NCBI RefSeq assembly: GCF_042660285.1
Contig: NZ_JBHSTP010000003.1
Span: forward strand, 310,001 to 374,000
Direction: 5' to 3'
From: Luethyella okanaganae
Lineage (GTDB): Bacteria > Actinomycetota > Actinomycetes > Actinomycetales > Microbacteriaceae
Length of the DNA stretch: 64,000 nucleotides
Made by a program: the position numbers and the translations under genes. The first letter of the stretch is position 1, and each line of letters starts with the position of its first letter. Shown in pieces: positions 9,334-17,708 of the stretch. Under the pieces are notes generated by a model. That model saw nothing but the letters and a program-made list of their open reading frames with translations. It was not told the DNA's origin and made no database searches.

Positions 9334-9674
9334 CGTTCCTCACTTTCTCCGTCAATGAGTGCTCCTGCGATCCGCGAGAACCTGTGCCAGCTCTCACGCA
9401 GTCCACTGAGCTCGTCTTGTCCTCGGGTGGTGAGTGAGAAGAACTTGCGACCGGGGCCGCCATCCCCTTCACGCCACATGGCTTGCAGCAGGCCATCGGA
9501 TTCGTACCGGCTCAGGAGCGGATAGAGAGTCCCGCCCTTGACCGTCCCGAGCCCCGAGCGCTCAAGGCGTTGTGCGATGACATATCCATACGTCTCGCCC
9601 TCGGAGATGATCGACAGGACCGCGGGACCCAGCACCCCGCGATGCCACTCGGACGGCCACTTCACCTCGCTCAT
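9330..9674 (-). CDS. PadR family transcriptional regulator
   Basis: A 114-residue winged-helix repressor of the short (PadR-s2) type. The sequence EWHRGVLGPAVLSIISEGETYGYVIAQRLE is followed by GTVKGGTLYPLLSRYESDGL, the diagnostic PadR recognition helix and wing. A C-terminal helix for dimerisation ends the protein. It is first in a two-gene operon with a HAAS-type membrane protein. Upstream lies an AT-rich palindromic promoter (9684-9707), so autoregulation is likely. Confidence 0.88.
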   Translation of the reverse strand: MSEVKWPSEWHRGVLGPAVLSIISEGETYGYVIAQRLERSGLGTVKGGTLYPLLSRYESDGLLQAMWREGDGGPGRKFFSLTTRGQDELSGLRESWHRFSRIAGALIDGESEER

Positions 9675-9683
9675 GACTAGATC

Positions 9684-9707
9684 GTATATCTAACTAATTA
9701 GAATATC
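9684..9707. promoter_or_regulatory. PadR promoter/operator candidate
   Basis: The AT-rich interval contains TCTAA-CTAA-TTAGA flanked by TATA and ATAT, giving an imperfect palindrome just upstream of the padR start at 9674. PadR proteins bind inverted AT-rich repeats in their own promoters, so this is the natural operator candidate. Confidence 0.5.
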
Positions 9708-9769
9708 AACTTAGATCAGAAGCAAGCTGATCCTGGCTGCCTGTCCAGGGCGGCTCCCGGTCCGGCAGT

Positions 9770-10411
9770 CAGCGCAGGCGTGTAAAGCTACAGTCGCGTA
9801 TGCGGCGACATCCTGGATAGCTGGGCATGCAGAAGAGCTCGGCGTCGATTCGGGACGGATCATCGTGATGGGCGGGAGCGCCGGCGGCGGATTCGCCGCG
9901 GGGGTATGCCTCCTTGTAAGGGACAGAAAAGGGCCTGGCATCGTCGGACAGCTTCTGATCTGCCCGATCCTGGGCGACCGCAATGGAACGCCCTCCAGCC
10001 ACCAGACGATACTGTCGGAACCTGGCACAGGTCCTCGGCGGTCTTCGCCTGGGGGCGGTCTTTGCCTGGGAATGCCTCCTCGGCTCCGCTGCCGGTGGTC
10101 CAGATGTCCCCGAATCCGTTGCCCCGGCCCGCGCCCGAAACCTCTCGGCCCTGCCTCCGGCCTTTGTCGAGGTCGGGTCAGCCGAGATGTTCCGTGACGA
10201 GTGCACGCAGTACGCCACCAGGATCTGGGTTGCCGGAGGGCAAGCGGAGCTCGTTGTCTGGTCCGGCGCCTGCCACGGGTTCGACGTATTCGCCCAGGAC
10301 AGTGAGCTCACCCGCATCGCACTCGCGGCCCGCAGCTCCTGGCTCAAAAGAACCCTGAGAACCTTACCGCCACGGGACCTCAACGCTCCCAAAACACGAC
10401 GACTCACCTAG
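9770..10411 (+). pseudogene. Frameshifted alpha/beta hydrolase (HSL/esterase family) remnant
   Basis: Pieces of one hydrolase lie in successive frames. Around 9790-10014 one frame gives SWIAGHAEELGVDSGRIIV and then MGGSAGGG, the nucleophile-elbow region of hormone-sensitive-lipase-type esterases, followed by CPILGDRN. From about 10050 another frame gives LPPAFVEVGSAEMFRDE and ACHGFDVF, the usual C-terminal part with the catalytic histidine. At least two frameshifts separate them, and the N-terminus with the oxyanion HGG motif is missing. The gene is dead unless the frameshifts are sequencing errors. Confidence 0.8.
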
Positions 10412-10437
10412 CTCCCTGGGCGCCTCATGGGACTGGG

Positions 10438-10968
10438 TCAGCAGGCCCCGACCCAGAGATGGTCCCAGCCCTCTTCCCGCCGGGTGGCGTTGTCGTGGAT
10501 GTACCAATCGATCCGCACGCAATGCTCACCGGGTGCGCGTACCGCGTTGGTGGTTGCACCGGCTCCGCCTGGCAGCGACACCTGTGACCAGTCCCAGTAT
10601 GGCCTTGTGGAGGTAATGGCCGCGGTGAGGGTGTTGCCGTAGACGTGGTTGGTGGCGCTGGTCCAGTTCTGCCCGCCGCAGTCGGGTGAGTACCACAGGT
10701 CGATCCGCCCTTGCGTTTCCCCGTACACACTGTTCCACGCCGGGTAGGACAACACCTTGTACTGCCGCCCGAATTCGCAGCGTTGACTGTCGTAGGCGCT
10801 GGCCGACTCGACTCCGACCACCCCGATGCCTCCCACCAGGAAAAGGGTGGCCGCCAGCGAGCGCACGAAGAACCCACCCAGGCGCGTGTGCTTCAACAGA
10901 TCTCTGCCATTACCGGCGGCGCGGCGCAGGGCTGTTGTTCGAGCTGCACCTACTTGCTGACGTCCCAC
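10438..10968 (-). CDS. Secreted hypothetical protein
   Basis: This 176-residue protein has a basic N-region, a hydrophobic segment (about residues 35-53, LAATLFLVGGIGVVGVE) and a probable signal peptidase site after SASA near residue 58. The mature part of about 118 residues has four cysteines and many aromatics, with WYSPDCGGQNWT resembling the cysteine-containing core of DUF2690-type actinobacterial secreted proteins. That similarity is recalled and weak. The start is uncertain because the first 25 residues are atypically long for a signal peptide. It lies in a small accessory patch beside tRNA-Lys. Confidence 0.6.
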   Translation of the reverse strand: MGRQQVGAARTTALRRAAGNGRDLLKHTRLGGFFVRSLAATLFLVGGIGVVGVESASAYDSQRCEFGRQYKVLSYPAWNSVYGETQGRIDLWYSPDCGGQNWTSATNHVYGNTLTAAITSTRPYWDWSQVSLPGGAGATTNAVRAPGEHCVRIDWYIHDNATRREEGWDHLWVGAC

Positions 10969-11250
10969 GATCTCATTCCTCCCCCCAGGAGAGCCGTGGC
11001 CGGGCCCTGCGCCCGGCGCGGAACTGATCCCGGTCCTCGGTATTCAAGCACTGATTGCGGCCAGCTGCTGCTCAACATCCACCAAGCGCTATGCGCGCCA
11101 GCCTGGGCTCAGCCATCGGCCTGCACGCAACAGGTCGGCGGCTCCTGGGCACGCCATGCGGAAGCCCTCGCCTACGAGGAGCGGCTCCAGGCGACATTGA
11201 CGACGATGTTCAAACCGCGCACGTCGCGGGTTGGAACATCGAACATTGGG
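10969..11250. other. Intergenic/accessory stretch before tRNA-Lys
   Basis: No frame here shows recognisable protein features. It lies on the 3' side of the minus-strand tRNA-Lys, where integrated elements commonly sit, but I see no integrase and no duplicated tRNA end. Confidence 0.4.
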
Positions 11251-11323
11251 TGGGCCCCGTGGGGCTCGAACCCACGACCCAAGGATTAAAAGTCCTTTGC
11301 TCTGCCAACTGAGCTAGAGGCCC
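11251..11323 (-). tRNA. tRNA-Lys (anticodon UUU)
   Basis: The minus strand folds as a 73-nt tRNA. Acceptor stem GGGCCTC pairs with GGGGCCC. The D arm is GCTC..GAGC, the anticodon arm AAGGA-CTTTTAA-TCCTT has TTT at positions 34-36, and the T arm is GTGGG-TTCGAGC-CCCAC. CCA is not encoded. Confidence 0.97.
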
Positions 11324-11411
11324 ACGTACTAATGTATCGCGGATCAACTATCGGTTTTTGCGGTTACGGTGGTCTCGCAGGGAGGATGTGTCGTAGAACG
11401 GAGGATCCGCG

Positions 11412-12041
11412 ATGGCCGACGACTTCCACAAGCCGACGAAGTTCCCCTCCGGTATGTTCGAGGCGTTCCAGGGCGGCGAGGATCCGGCGACGCTCAGCCG
11501 GGTCGCCCATGAGACTGCGCATGCGTTGCTCGCACGAGTGCGCAACGACCCCGATCCGGATGTCGTCGAACGGCTCGTCGCCTACACCGACGTGAACGGC
11601 ATCGACGCCGTGGCAGAGCTCTGGTCGCGCGCGACCCCGCGCAGCCTGCCCGGAGCGCTGTGGCGCGTCTATCTGCTGCGGATGCTCATCCGCCAGGATC
11701 CGGCGGGCACGAGCTTCCTGTTCCAGCGCGGCACGGAGGTCGCCAGAACGATCGACCCCGTCGTCGCCGGGGCGGCCACGCCGACAGGTCCCGATGAGAT
11801 CATTGCGCTCACGGACGAGATCCTGCGAGGGCTCTTCACGGGAGACTTCGCCGTCGCGCTCGACCGTGGCGCGGCCTTCTGCCGGGTGATGGCCGCCGGT
11901 GCGACGAGCGTGGCAGACGACGCGGATGCCGCGGAACCGGATCGCGCGACCGAGCTGACGACGCGTGCACTGCGCTTCTCTCAGATCGCAGCCGAGTTCG
12001 GTTCGTGTGCTCGGCTCTGGCGGCACGACTCGCTCGACTGA
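11412..12041 (+). CDS. Conserved actinobacterial hypothetical protein
   Basis: A 209-residue soluble protein, helix-rich, with no signal peptide or membrane segment. Notable stretches are LSRVAHETAHALLARVR, a tryptophan-containing segment ALWRVYLLRMLIRQDP, and RALRFSQIAAEFGSCARLW at the C-terminus. I recognise the type as widespread in Actinobacteria without assigned function. ATG at 11412 follows GGAGGATCCGCG. It is next to tRNA-Lys and is followed by the repeat-rich intergenic region 12042-12562. Confidence 0.75.
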   Translation: MADDFHKPTKFPSGMFEAFQGGEDPATLSRVAHETAHALLARVRNDPDPDVVERLVAYTDVNGIDAVAELWSRATPRSLPGALWRVYLLRMLIRQDPAGTSFLFQRGTEVARTIDPVVAGAATPTGPDEIIALTDEILRGLFTGDFAVALDRGAAFCRVMAAGATSVADDADAAEPDRATELTTRALRFSQIAAEFGSCARLWRHDSLD

Positions 12042-12110
12042 GTTCACGTTCGCCCGCGCCCCTCCGCGTCTGTTCCGCTGCCGTACCCTCTTCGGGTCTG
12101 CTGACCCGCC

Positions 12111-12167
12111 CGAACCGGCAGTAGATGCCGCTTTGTCGCATCCGGAAGGGCAACTACTGCCGGTTCG
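12111..12167. repeat. 14-bp inverted repeat flanking a 29-nt loop
   Basis: CGAACCGGCAGTAG (12111-12124) is the exact reverse complement of CTACTGCCGGTTCG (12154-12167). It could form a long hairpin after the hypothetical gene ending at 12041. The right arm abuts the tandem array. Confidence 0.8.
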
Positions 12168-12286
12168 CGAGACGGCTGCGGCGCGCGCGAGACGGTTGCG
12201 GCGCGCGCGAGACGGCTGCGACGCGCGGGAGACGGTTGCGGCGCGCGCGAGACGGTTGCGACGCGCGCGGGACGGTTGCGACGCGC
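12167..12286. repeat. Six tandem copies of a 20-bp GC-rich repeat
   Basis: The unit is GCGAGACGGYTGCGRCGCGC, repeated at 12167, 12187, 12207, 12227, 12247 and 12267. There are C/T and G/A alternations at two positions and occasional GCGG or GGGA starts. There are no spacers, so it is a minisatellite rather than CRISPR. Confidence 0.9.
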
Positions 12287-12562
12287 GCGGGCGGGAATAG
12301 CGCTGCGCGGGCTCGGTTACAATTGGTACTGGCCGGGCCGCAGTAACCCCGGGCTCCAATATTCGCCGCTCCGAGCGGCCTCGCGCCGAGAGGCGTTCTG
12401 CGGCCCGACCTTTCCATGTACGAGGGGTTGCCTATCGACTCCGTCGACCCGGGATGGATGCCTACTCCGAACAGGGGCCTTGCTGCCGTGCCCGGCTGCC
12501 CAGGGCTGCCCCCGAGGATCGGGTCCTCCGCCGTCTGACCTCGGAACGCGTAAAGTCGGAGT

Positions 12563-13450
12563 ATGCCGCCGCCGTTCACCCTCCTCATCGACCCCCTGCC
12601 GGCCGACGCCGCTCCGGCCGACTTCTCGAGCACCTTCACCGAGGTCGACGCGTCCGCTCCCGCTCTGCGTGTCGGCGAGCTGAGCACGCAGCGTGGAGAC
12701 GGCATCTTCGAGACGCTCGGTGTCGTCGACGGACATGCCCAGGAGGTGGGTCCGCACCTGGCGCGGCTCAAGCACTCCGCCGAGATCTGTGAGCTGCCGA
12801 TCCCGAACCTCGCCCAATGGGGTGCGGCGATCTCGTTCGCGATCGAGAACCTGCCGAAGTCGGGCGAGTTCTCGATCAAGCTCGTGTTGAGCCGCGGCGT
12901 GGAGGCGGGGCCGGCTCCGACGGCCTGGTTGCATGCGACCGTCGCACCCTCGTACGGCCATGTTCGCGAAGCGGGTGTGCGAGTGGTCACCCTCGACCGC
13001 GGATACGCGCGAGGCACCGCCGAGCATGCGCCGTGGTTGCTGCTCGGTGCGAAAACCCTCAGCTACGCGGTCAACATGGCCGCGCTCCGTGAGGCAACCC
13101 GCCGCGGGGCAGACGACACGATCTTCGTCACCTCCGACGGTTACGTGATGGAGGGGCCGACGTCTTCGGTCATCATCCGCCACGGTGATGCCTTCGCGAC
13201 CCCCGCCCCGAGCGGCGCCATCCTGCACGGGACGACCCAGCAGAGCCTCTTCGAGCACCTCCGCGGCGAGGGCCACGTCGCGGACTACCGGGACATCTCC
13301 GTCGCGGAGTTGCGGGCCGTGGATGCCGCCTGGCTTGTCTCGAGCGTGCGCCTCGCCGTTGCAGTCACCGAACTCGACAGTCGGGCCATGAAGACGGATG
13401 CCTCAACGACTGCGGCGTTCAATCGTTTCCTGATGCTCCCGCGCGGGTGA
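12563..13450 (+). CDS. pabC: Aminodeoxychorismate lyase (class IV PLP aminotransferase fold)
   Basis: A 295-residue class IV PLP enzyme expected to cleave 4-amino-4-deoxychorismate to p-aminobenzoate and pyruvate for folate synthesis. The pyridoxal-phosphate lysine is K164 in LLGAKTLSYAVNM. RGDGIFETLG near residue 44 and the phosphate-binding VMEGPTSSVII are both family hallmarks. Branched-chain or D-amino-acid aminotransferase is the alternative, but length and motif wording favour PabC. It is monocistronic and convergent with pstB, and its 3' end is duplicated downstream as a 28-bp direct repeat. Confidence 0.82.
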   Translation: MPPPFTLLIDPLPADAAPADFSSTFTEVDASAPALRVGELSTQRGDGIFETLGVVDGHAQEVGPHLARLKHSAEICELPIPNLAQWGAAISFAIENLPKSGEFSIKLVLSRGVEAGPAPTAWLHATVAPSYGHVREAGVRVVTLDRGYARGTAEHAPWLLLGAKTLSYAVNMAALREATRRGADDTIFVTSDGYVMEGPTSSVIIRHGDAFATPAPSGAILHGTTQQSLFEHLRGEGHVADYRDISVAELRAVDAAWLVSSVRLAVAVTELDSRAMKTDASTTAAFNRFLMLPRG

Positions 13451-13520
13451 CGGCGCAGGCATGAGACAAGGTTTGGCGGAACAACAACACGAGATGCTCC
13501 CGCGCGGGTGACGGCGCAGG
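13432..13520. repeat. 28-bp direct repeat spanning the pabC stop
   Basis: A 28-bp sequence beginning GATGCTCCCGCGCGGGTGAC is found at 13432-13459 and identically at 13493-13520. The first copy contains the last pabC codons and stop; the second is noncoding. Within each copy CCCGCGCGGG is a palindrome. Confidence 0.85.
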
Positions 13521-13528
13521 GCCTGACG

Positions 13529-13546
13529 GTGCCCTCCGCGGGGCAC
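13529..13546. terminator. Weak hairpin between convergent pabC and pstB
   Basis: GTGCCC (13529-13534) pairs with GGGCAC (13541-13546) around a six-base loop. There is no clear T-run, so factor-independent termination is uncertain. Confidence 0.35.
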
Positions 13547-13558
13547 TGAGGCGTCTCG

Positions 13559-14338
13559 TTACCCGAAACGGCCGGAGACGTAGTCCTCGGTAGCCTGAAC
13601 ACTCGGGTTCGAGAAGATCGAGGTGGTGTCGTTGTACTCGATGAGTTTGCCCGGCTTGCCGGTTCCCGCGATGTTGAAGAAGGCTGTGCGGTCGGAGACG
13701 CGTGACGCCTGCTGCATGTTGTGGGTCACGATGACGATGGTGTAGTCGTTTTTCAGCTCCTCGATGAGGTCTTCGATCGCGAGTGTCGAGATCGGGTCGA
13801 GCGCCGAGCACGGCTCGTCCATGAGCAGGACATCGGGGGAGACGGCGATCGCGCGGGCGATGCAGAGACGCTGCTGCTGACCGCCGGAGAGACCGGAACC
13901 GGGAAGATGCAGGCGGTCCTTGACCTCGTTCCAGAGGTTTGCGCCGCGCAGCGACTTCTCGATCACGTCGTCGGCATCGCTCTTCGACATGCGCTTGTTG
14001 TTGAGTTTCACGCCCGCGAGCACATTGTCGCCGATCGACATCGTCGGGAACGGGTTCGGGCGCTGGAACACCATGCCGACCTGACGGCGCACAAGCACCG
14101 GGTCGACGCCCGGCCCGTAGAGGTTGTTGCCGTCGATGAGCACCTCGCCCTCGACGCGAGCGCCGGGGATGACCTCGTGCATGCGGTTGAGCGTGCGCAG
14201 AAAGGTAGACTTCCCGCATCCGCTCGGGCCGATGAAGGCTGTCACCGTGCGGGGTTCGATGGTCAGCGAGACGCCCTCGACGGCCAGGAAGTTGCCGTAG
14301 TAGACGTTGAGGTCGTTGACTTCGATGCGCTTGGACAT
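13559..14338 (-). CDS. pstB: Phosphate ABC transporter ATP-binding protein
   Basis: The ATPase of the high-affinity phosphate importer, 259 residues. Walker A GPSGCGKST is at about residues 37-45, signature LSGGQQQRLCIARA is mid-protein, and Walker B is VLLMDEPCSALDP. The switch histidine is in IVIVTHNMQQASR. It is last of the pstS-C-A-B operon, separated from pstA by 18 bp. Downstream it meets pabC convergently. Confidence 0.96.
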   Translation of the reverse strand: MSKRIEVNDLNVYYGNFLAVEGVSLTIEPRTVTAFIGPSGCGKSTFLRTLNRMHEVIPGARVEGEVLIDGNNLYGPGVDPVLVRRQVGMVFQRPNPFPTMSIGDNVLAGVKLNNKRMSKSDADDVIEKSLRGANLWNEVKDRLHLPGSGLSGGQQQRLCIARAIAVSPDVLLMDEPCSALDPISTLAIEDLIEELKNDYTIVIVTHNMQQASRVSDRTAFFNIAGTGKPGKLIEYNDTTSIFSNPSVQATEDYVSGRFG

Positions 14339-14356
14339 GGGTTCCTTCTGGTCGGG

Positions 14357-15436
14357 CTAACGTGCGATCTTGGGCGCGAAGAACTTGGCGATGAGTCGGG
14401 CGATGACGTTGAGCAGCGCGACGATGAGGATCAGGGTGAGTGCGCCCGTCCAGGCGCGGTCGATATAGGCCTGGGTGTCGGCGCCCTGGTTGGCGTACTG
14501 CGTGTACACGAAGACGGGGAGCGTCATCATCCGTTCGCTGAACAGGTTGTAGTTCATGCTCGCCGTGAACCCGGCGATGATGAGCAGCGGGGCCGTCTCA
14601 CCGATCACGCGGGCGATCGAGATCATGATGCCCGTGATGATCCCGGCGACGGACGTCGGCAACACGATCTTCACGATCGTGAGCCACTTGGGCACGCCGA
14701 GCGCATAGGACGCCTCACGCAGCTCGTTCGGCACGAGTTTGAGCATCTCTTCGCTCGAGCGCACGACGACGGGGATCATGAGCACGCTGAGCGCCACGGC
14801 ACCGCCGAAGCCGAAGCGGATCCCCGGGTCGCTGAAGAGGAGCGCGAACAGGGCGTAGGCGAAGAGACCGGCGACGATCGAGGGGATGCCCGTCATGACA
14901 TCGACGAAGAAGGTGATTCCTCGGGCAAGCCGGCCACGGCCGTATTCGACCAGGTAGATCGAGGTGAGAAGGCCGATCGGGACCGAGATGACCGTGGCCA
15001 TGCCGGTGATGAGCAGGGTTCCGATGATCGCGTGCAGGGCACCGCCCCCCGGGCCGACGACGTTGCGCATCGACGAGTTGAAGAAATCGGGGTCGAAACG
15101 TGCTGCGCCGTTGACGACCACGGTGAACGCGACCGAGATGAGCGGCAGGAGCGCGATCGTGAACGCCGTGGAGACCAGAGCGGTCACGAGACGGTCTTTG
15201 GCCTTCCGGTACCCTTCGACGGCGCGGGAGACGATCCAGATCGCGATGCAATAAAGCACGATTCCGAAGAACACGGCGCCGGTGATGTTGTAGCTCGTCG
15301 TGACCACGGCCGCCTGCATGACCCCGAAGATCGCGCCGGTCACGGCGAAGCAGCCGAGCAGCAGCCAGAGCGCGGTGAACCGGGGAAGCTTGCCTGCAGT
15401 GAGCGAGTTGGCGATCGGGACGGAGACGGTGGTCAT
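14357..15436 (-). CDS. pstA: Phosphate ABC transporter permease
   Basis: The inner-membrane permease subunit, 359 residues. It is longer than the usual 280-300 because the N-terminus carries extra transmembrane segments (first about 110 residues) before the conserved MetI-like domain. The coupling EAA-type loop reads EASYALGVPKWLTIVKIVLP, and the substrate-path segment is RGITFFVDVMTGIPSIVAGLF. The start codon overlaps the pstC stop by one base (TGATG), indicating coupling. Confidence 0.94.
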   Translation of the reverse strand: MTTVSVPIANSLTAGKLPRFTALWLLLGCFAVTGAIFGVMQAAVVTTSYNITGAVFFGIVLYCIAIWIVSRAVEGYRKAKDRLVTALVSTAFTIALLPLISVAFTVVVNGAARFDPDFFNSSMRNVVGPGGGALHAIIGTLLITGMATVISVPIGLLTSIYLVEYGRGRLARGITFFVDVMTGIPSIVAGLFAYALFALLFSDPGIRFGFGGAVALSVLMIPVVVRSSEEMLKLVPNELREASYALGVPKWLTIVKIVLPTSVAGIITGIMISIARVIGETAPLLIIAGFTASMNYNLFSERMMTLPVFVYTQYANQGADTQAYIDRAWTGALTLILIVALLNVIARLIAKFFAPKIAR

Positions 15437-16380
15437 CAGTTCGCTCCAGAGAATGCCTTGCGGCGGTTGATGATGAACCGGGCGAGCATGTTCACGGCGA
15501 GCGTGATCACGAAGAGGATGAGGCCGGTGGCGATCAGGATGCTGATACCGACGCCGTGCGCCTCGGGAAAGTTCAGGGCGATGTTCGCGGCGATCGTGGT
15601 CGAGTTCTGCGATTGCAGCAGTGCGAACGAGACGATCGCGGCGGGCGAGAGCACCATGGCGACGGCCATGGTCTCGCCTAAGGCCCGACCGAGACCGAGC
15701 ATGGTGGCTGAGATGATGCCGGGACGGCCGAACGGCAGCACTGCCATCGTGATCATCTCCCAGCGGGTCGCCCCGAGGGCGAGGGAGGCCTCCTCGTGCA
15801 GCCGCGGGGTTTGCAGGAAGACCTCACGGCAGAGTGCTGTGATGATCGGCAGGATCATGACAGCAAGCACGATCGCGACGGTGAGGATCGTGCGTCCGGT
15901 GCCGGAGACGGGGCCGGCGAAGAAGGGCAGCCAGCCGAACCAGTCGACGAGGCTCGAATAGAACGGCTGCACGGCGGGGGCGAGCACGCCGATACCCCAC
16001 AAACCGAACACCACGGAGGGGACGGCGGCGAGCAGATCGATGATGTAGCCGAGACCCTGGGCGATCCTGCGCGGTGCATAGTGCGTGATGAAGAGCGCGA
16101 TGCCGATGGCGAGGGGTACGGCGAAGATGAGGGCGAGCACGGCCGACCAGAGCGTTCCGAAGGCGAGCGGCCAGACGTAGGCCCAGAAGTTGGGGACGTC
16201 GCCCTTGAAGTCGGATTCGTGTGCCGTGAGGGCGGGAAGGGATTGCGCGACGAGGAAGACGGCGACCGCAGCGAGTACCACCAAGATGAGGCTGCCGGCG
16301 ACGACGGTGGCCGTGGAGAAGACCCGATCGCCTGGGCGTTCCTTTGCTTTGACGGCAGGGGCGGCGACTGAAGTCGTCAT
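15436..16380 (-). CDS. pstC: Phosphate ABC transporter permease
   Basis: The second permease of the phosphate importer, 314 residues with about six transmembrane helices. The first is near residues 25-50 and is followed by a periplasmic loop. The conserved EAA loop reads EEASLALGATRWEMITMAVLPFG, and IDLLAAVPSVVFGLWG is the PstC-typical segment. It forms a heterodimer with PstA. It is separated from pstS by 140 bp, which may allow differential expression of the more abundant binding protein. Confidence 0.95.
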   Translation of the reverse strand: MTTSVAAPAVKAKERPGDRVFSTATVVAGSLILVVLAAVAVFLVAQSLPALTAHESDFKGDVPNFWAYVWPLAFGTLWSAVLALIFAVPLAIGIALFITHYAPRRIAQGLGYIIDLLAAVPSVVFGLWGIGVLAPAVQPFYSSLVDWFGWLPFFAGPVSGTGRTILTVAIVLAVMILPIITALCREVFLQTPRLHEEASLALGATRWEMITMAVLPFGRPGIISATMLGLGRALGETMAVAMVLSPAAIVSFALLQSQNSTTIAANIALNFPEAHGVGISILIATGLILFVITLAVNMLARFIINRRKAFSGAN

Positions 16381-16520
16381 GTGTGGCGATTCCCTCGGGC
16401 TGGTGGGGCTGATGAAGCGGGGATGAGGTTCGAGCCGACGGCCACGAACCTCAGTCTGCCCGACCCGAACCCCCTGCGCAATGCCGCAGAGGATCCGAGC
16501 CGGGCAGTCTGGAGGGGGTT

Positions 16521-17615
16521 TTACTTGATGGCGGCGATGACGTCCGCGACCTTGGTCTGCAGCTCCTTGGAGAGGGGCGCTGCACCGGCGGCTGAGGCGG
16601 CCTCGGCCTGGCCGGCGGCGCTGGCCATGTACCCCACGTAGCCCTTGACGAGCTCACCCTGCGCGGCGTCCGCGTACTCGGTGCAGACGATCGCGTAGCT
16701 CACGAGCACGAGCGGGTAGTGGGTCGGGTCGGTCGTCTTGCGGTCGAGCGCGATCGCGAGGTCGTTGGCCCCACGACCCGTGACGAGCGGCGAGTCGTTC
16801 ACGACGGCGGCAGCGGCCTCTGCCGTGTAGCCGACGAACTTGCTGCCGACCTTGATCTTGGCGACACCGAGCTTGCCTGCGCGCGAGGCGTCGGCATAGC
16901 CGATGGTTCCGACACCGTTGGTGACGGCGTCGACGACGCCCGAGGTACCCTGAGCGCCCTCACCGGTCTTGTAGGGGAACGGGTCGGCCGGCTTCTGGTC
17001 CCACACGGTCGGGGCCACCTGGAAGAGGTAGTCCGTGAAGTTCTTGGTGGTGCCGGAGTCGTCCGAACGGTGCACGGCGGTGATCGGCGTGGCCGGGAGG
17101 GTCGTGCCGGAGTTCAGCGCGGCGATCGCCGGGTCGTTCCAGACGGTGATCTCGCCCTTGAAGATCTTCGCGAGCGTGTCGGCGTCGAGGCTGAGGTTCT
17201 TCACGCCTTCGATGTTGAAGATCACGGCGATCGGGGAGATGTAGACCGGGAGGTCGACGGCCTTGGTGCCGGGGGCGCAGGAGCCGAAGGTGCCCGCGAG
17301 TTCCTCGTCCTTCAGGAACGAGTCCGAGCCGGCGAAGTCCGAGCCGCCGGCGATGAAGGTCCCGCGGCCGGCGCCGGAACCCGAGGGGTCGTAGTTGATC
17401 GTGAGATCGGGGTTGGAGGTCTGGAAGGCCGCGATCCACGCCTCCTGGGCTGCGCCCTGCGAGGATGCGCCTGCGGCGTTGAGGGTACCTGAGAGGGCGG
17501 GTCCGGCCTCTTTGGTGGGGGCGGTCGTACCGCCTTCGTTCGCTGCGCACGAAGACAATGCGAGAGCGGCTGCGACAGCAATGACCGCCGGGCGGCCATA
17601 ACGCTTGAAGTTCAC
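16521..17615 (-). CDS. pstS: Phosphate-binding lipoprotein of the Pst system
   Basis: The extracytoplasmic phosphate receptor, a lipoprotein of 364 residues. The N-terminus is a short basic region, a hydrophobic core and the lipobox LSSC with Cys23 as the lipidation site. Phosphate-contact motifs are AGASSQGAAQEAW near the start, DPSGSGAGRGTF and HRSDDSGTTKNFTDYL. GTG at 17615 is chosen over the upstream ATG at 17675 because GAAAGGG sits correctly before it and it gives a clean signal peptide. A Pho-type box lies about 95 bp upstream. Confidence 0.95.
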   Translation of the reverse strand: MNFKRYGRPAVIAVAAALALSSCAANEGGTTAPTKEAGPALSGTLNAAGASSQGAAQEAWIAAFQTSNPDLTINYDPSGSGAGRGTFIAGGSDFAGSDSFLKDEELAGTFGSCAPGTKAVDLPVYISPIAVIFNIEGVKNLSLDADTLAKIFKGEITVWNDPAIAALNSGTTLPATPITAVHRSDDSGTTKNFTDYLFQVAPTVWDQKPADPFPYKTGEGAQGTSGVVDAVTNGVGTIGYADASRAGKLGVAKIKVGSKFVGYTAEAAAAVVNDSPLVTGRGANDLAIALDRKTTDPTHYPLVLVSYAIVCTEYADAAQGELVKGYVGYMASAAGQAEAASAAGAAPLSKELQTKVADVIAAIK

Positions 17616-17708
17616 AAGAATCCCTTTCAGGGGTTGATTGCATGACACAGGCCGGTGCTGGCCCGCCAACGACACTATGTGCGTTGCGTAACGCGATGAC
17701 CCCTAGAT

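Larger units (their letters stand above)
12042..12562. other. Repeat-rich intergenic region
   Basis: This 520-bp gap has no credible gene. It contains a 14-bp inverted repeat (12111-12124 / 12154-12167), six copies of a 20-bp tandem repeat (12167-12286), and a CCGCTC-C-GAGCGG palindrome (12366-12378). The 20-bp period is not a multiple of three, so the frames crossing it change reading frame at each unit and are not coding. Confidence 0.8.

Noticed and set aside
11251..11323. Attachment-site duplication of the tRNA-Lys 3' end
   Set aside because: I looked for a second copy of the T-arm/acceptor sequence in the accessory patch and found none, so no att pair is claimed.
12167..12286. CRISPR-like array
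   Set aside because: The six 20-bp units are contiguous with no spacers, and no cas genes are present.
13721..15961. 746-codon open frame on the plus strand opposite pstB-pstA-pstC
   Set aside because: It is antisense to three unmistakable transporter genes. The product is a His/Asp/Arg-rich, low-complexity sequence with no domains, as expected from the reverse strand of high-GC coding DNA.
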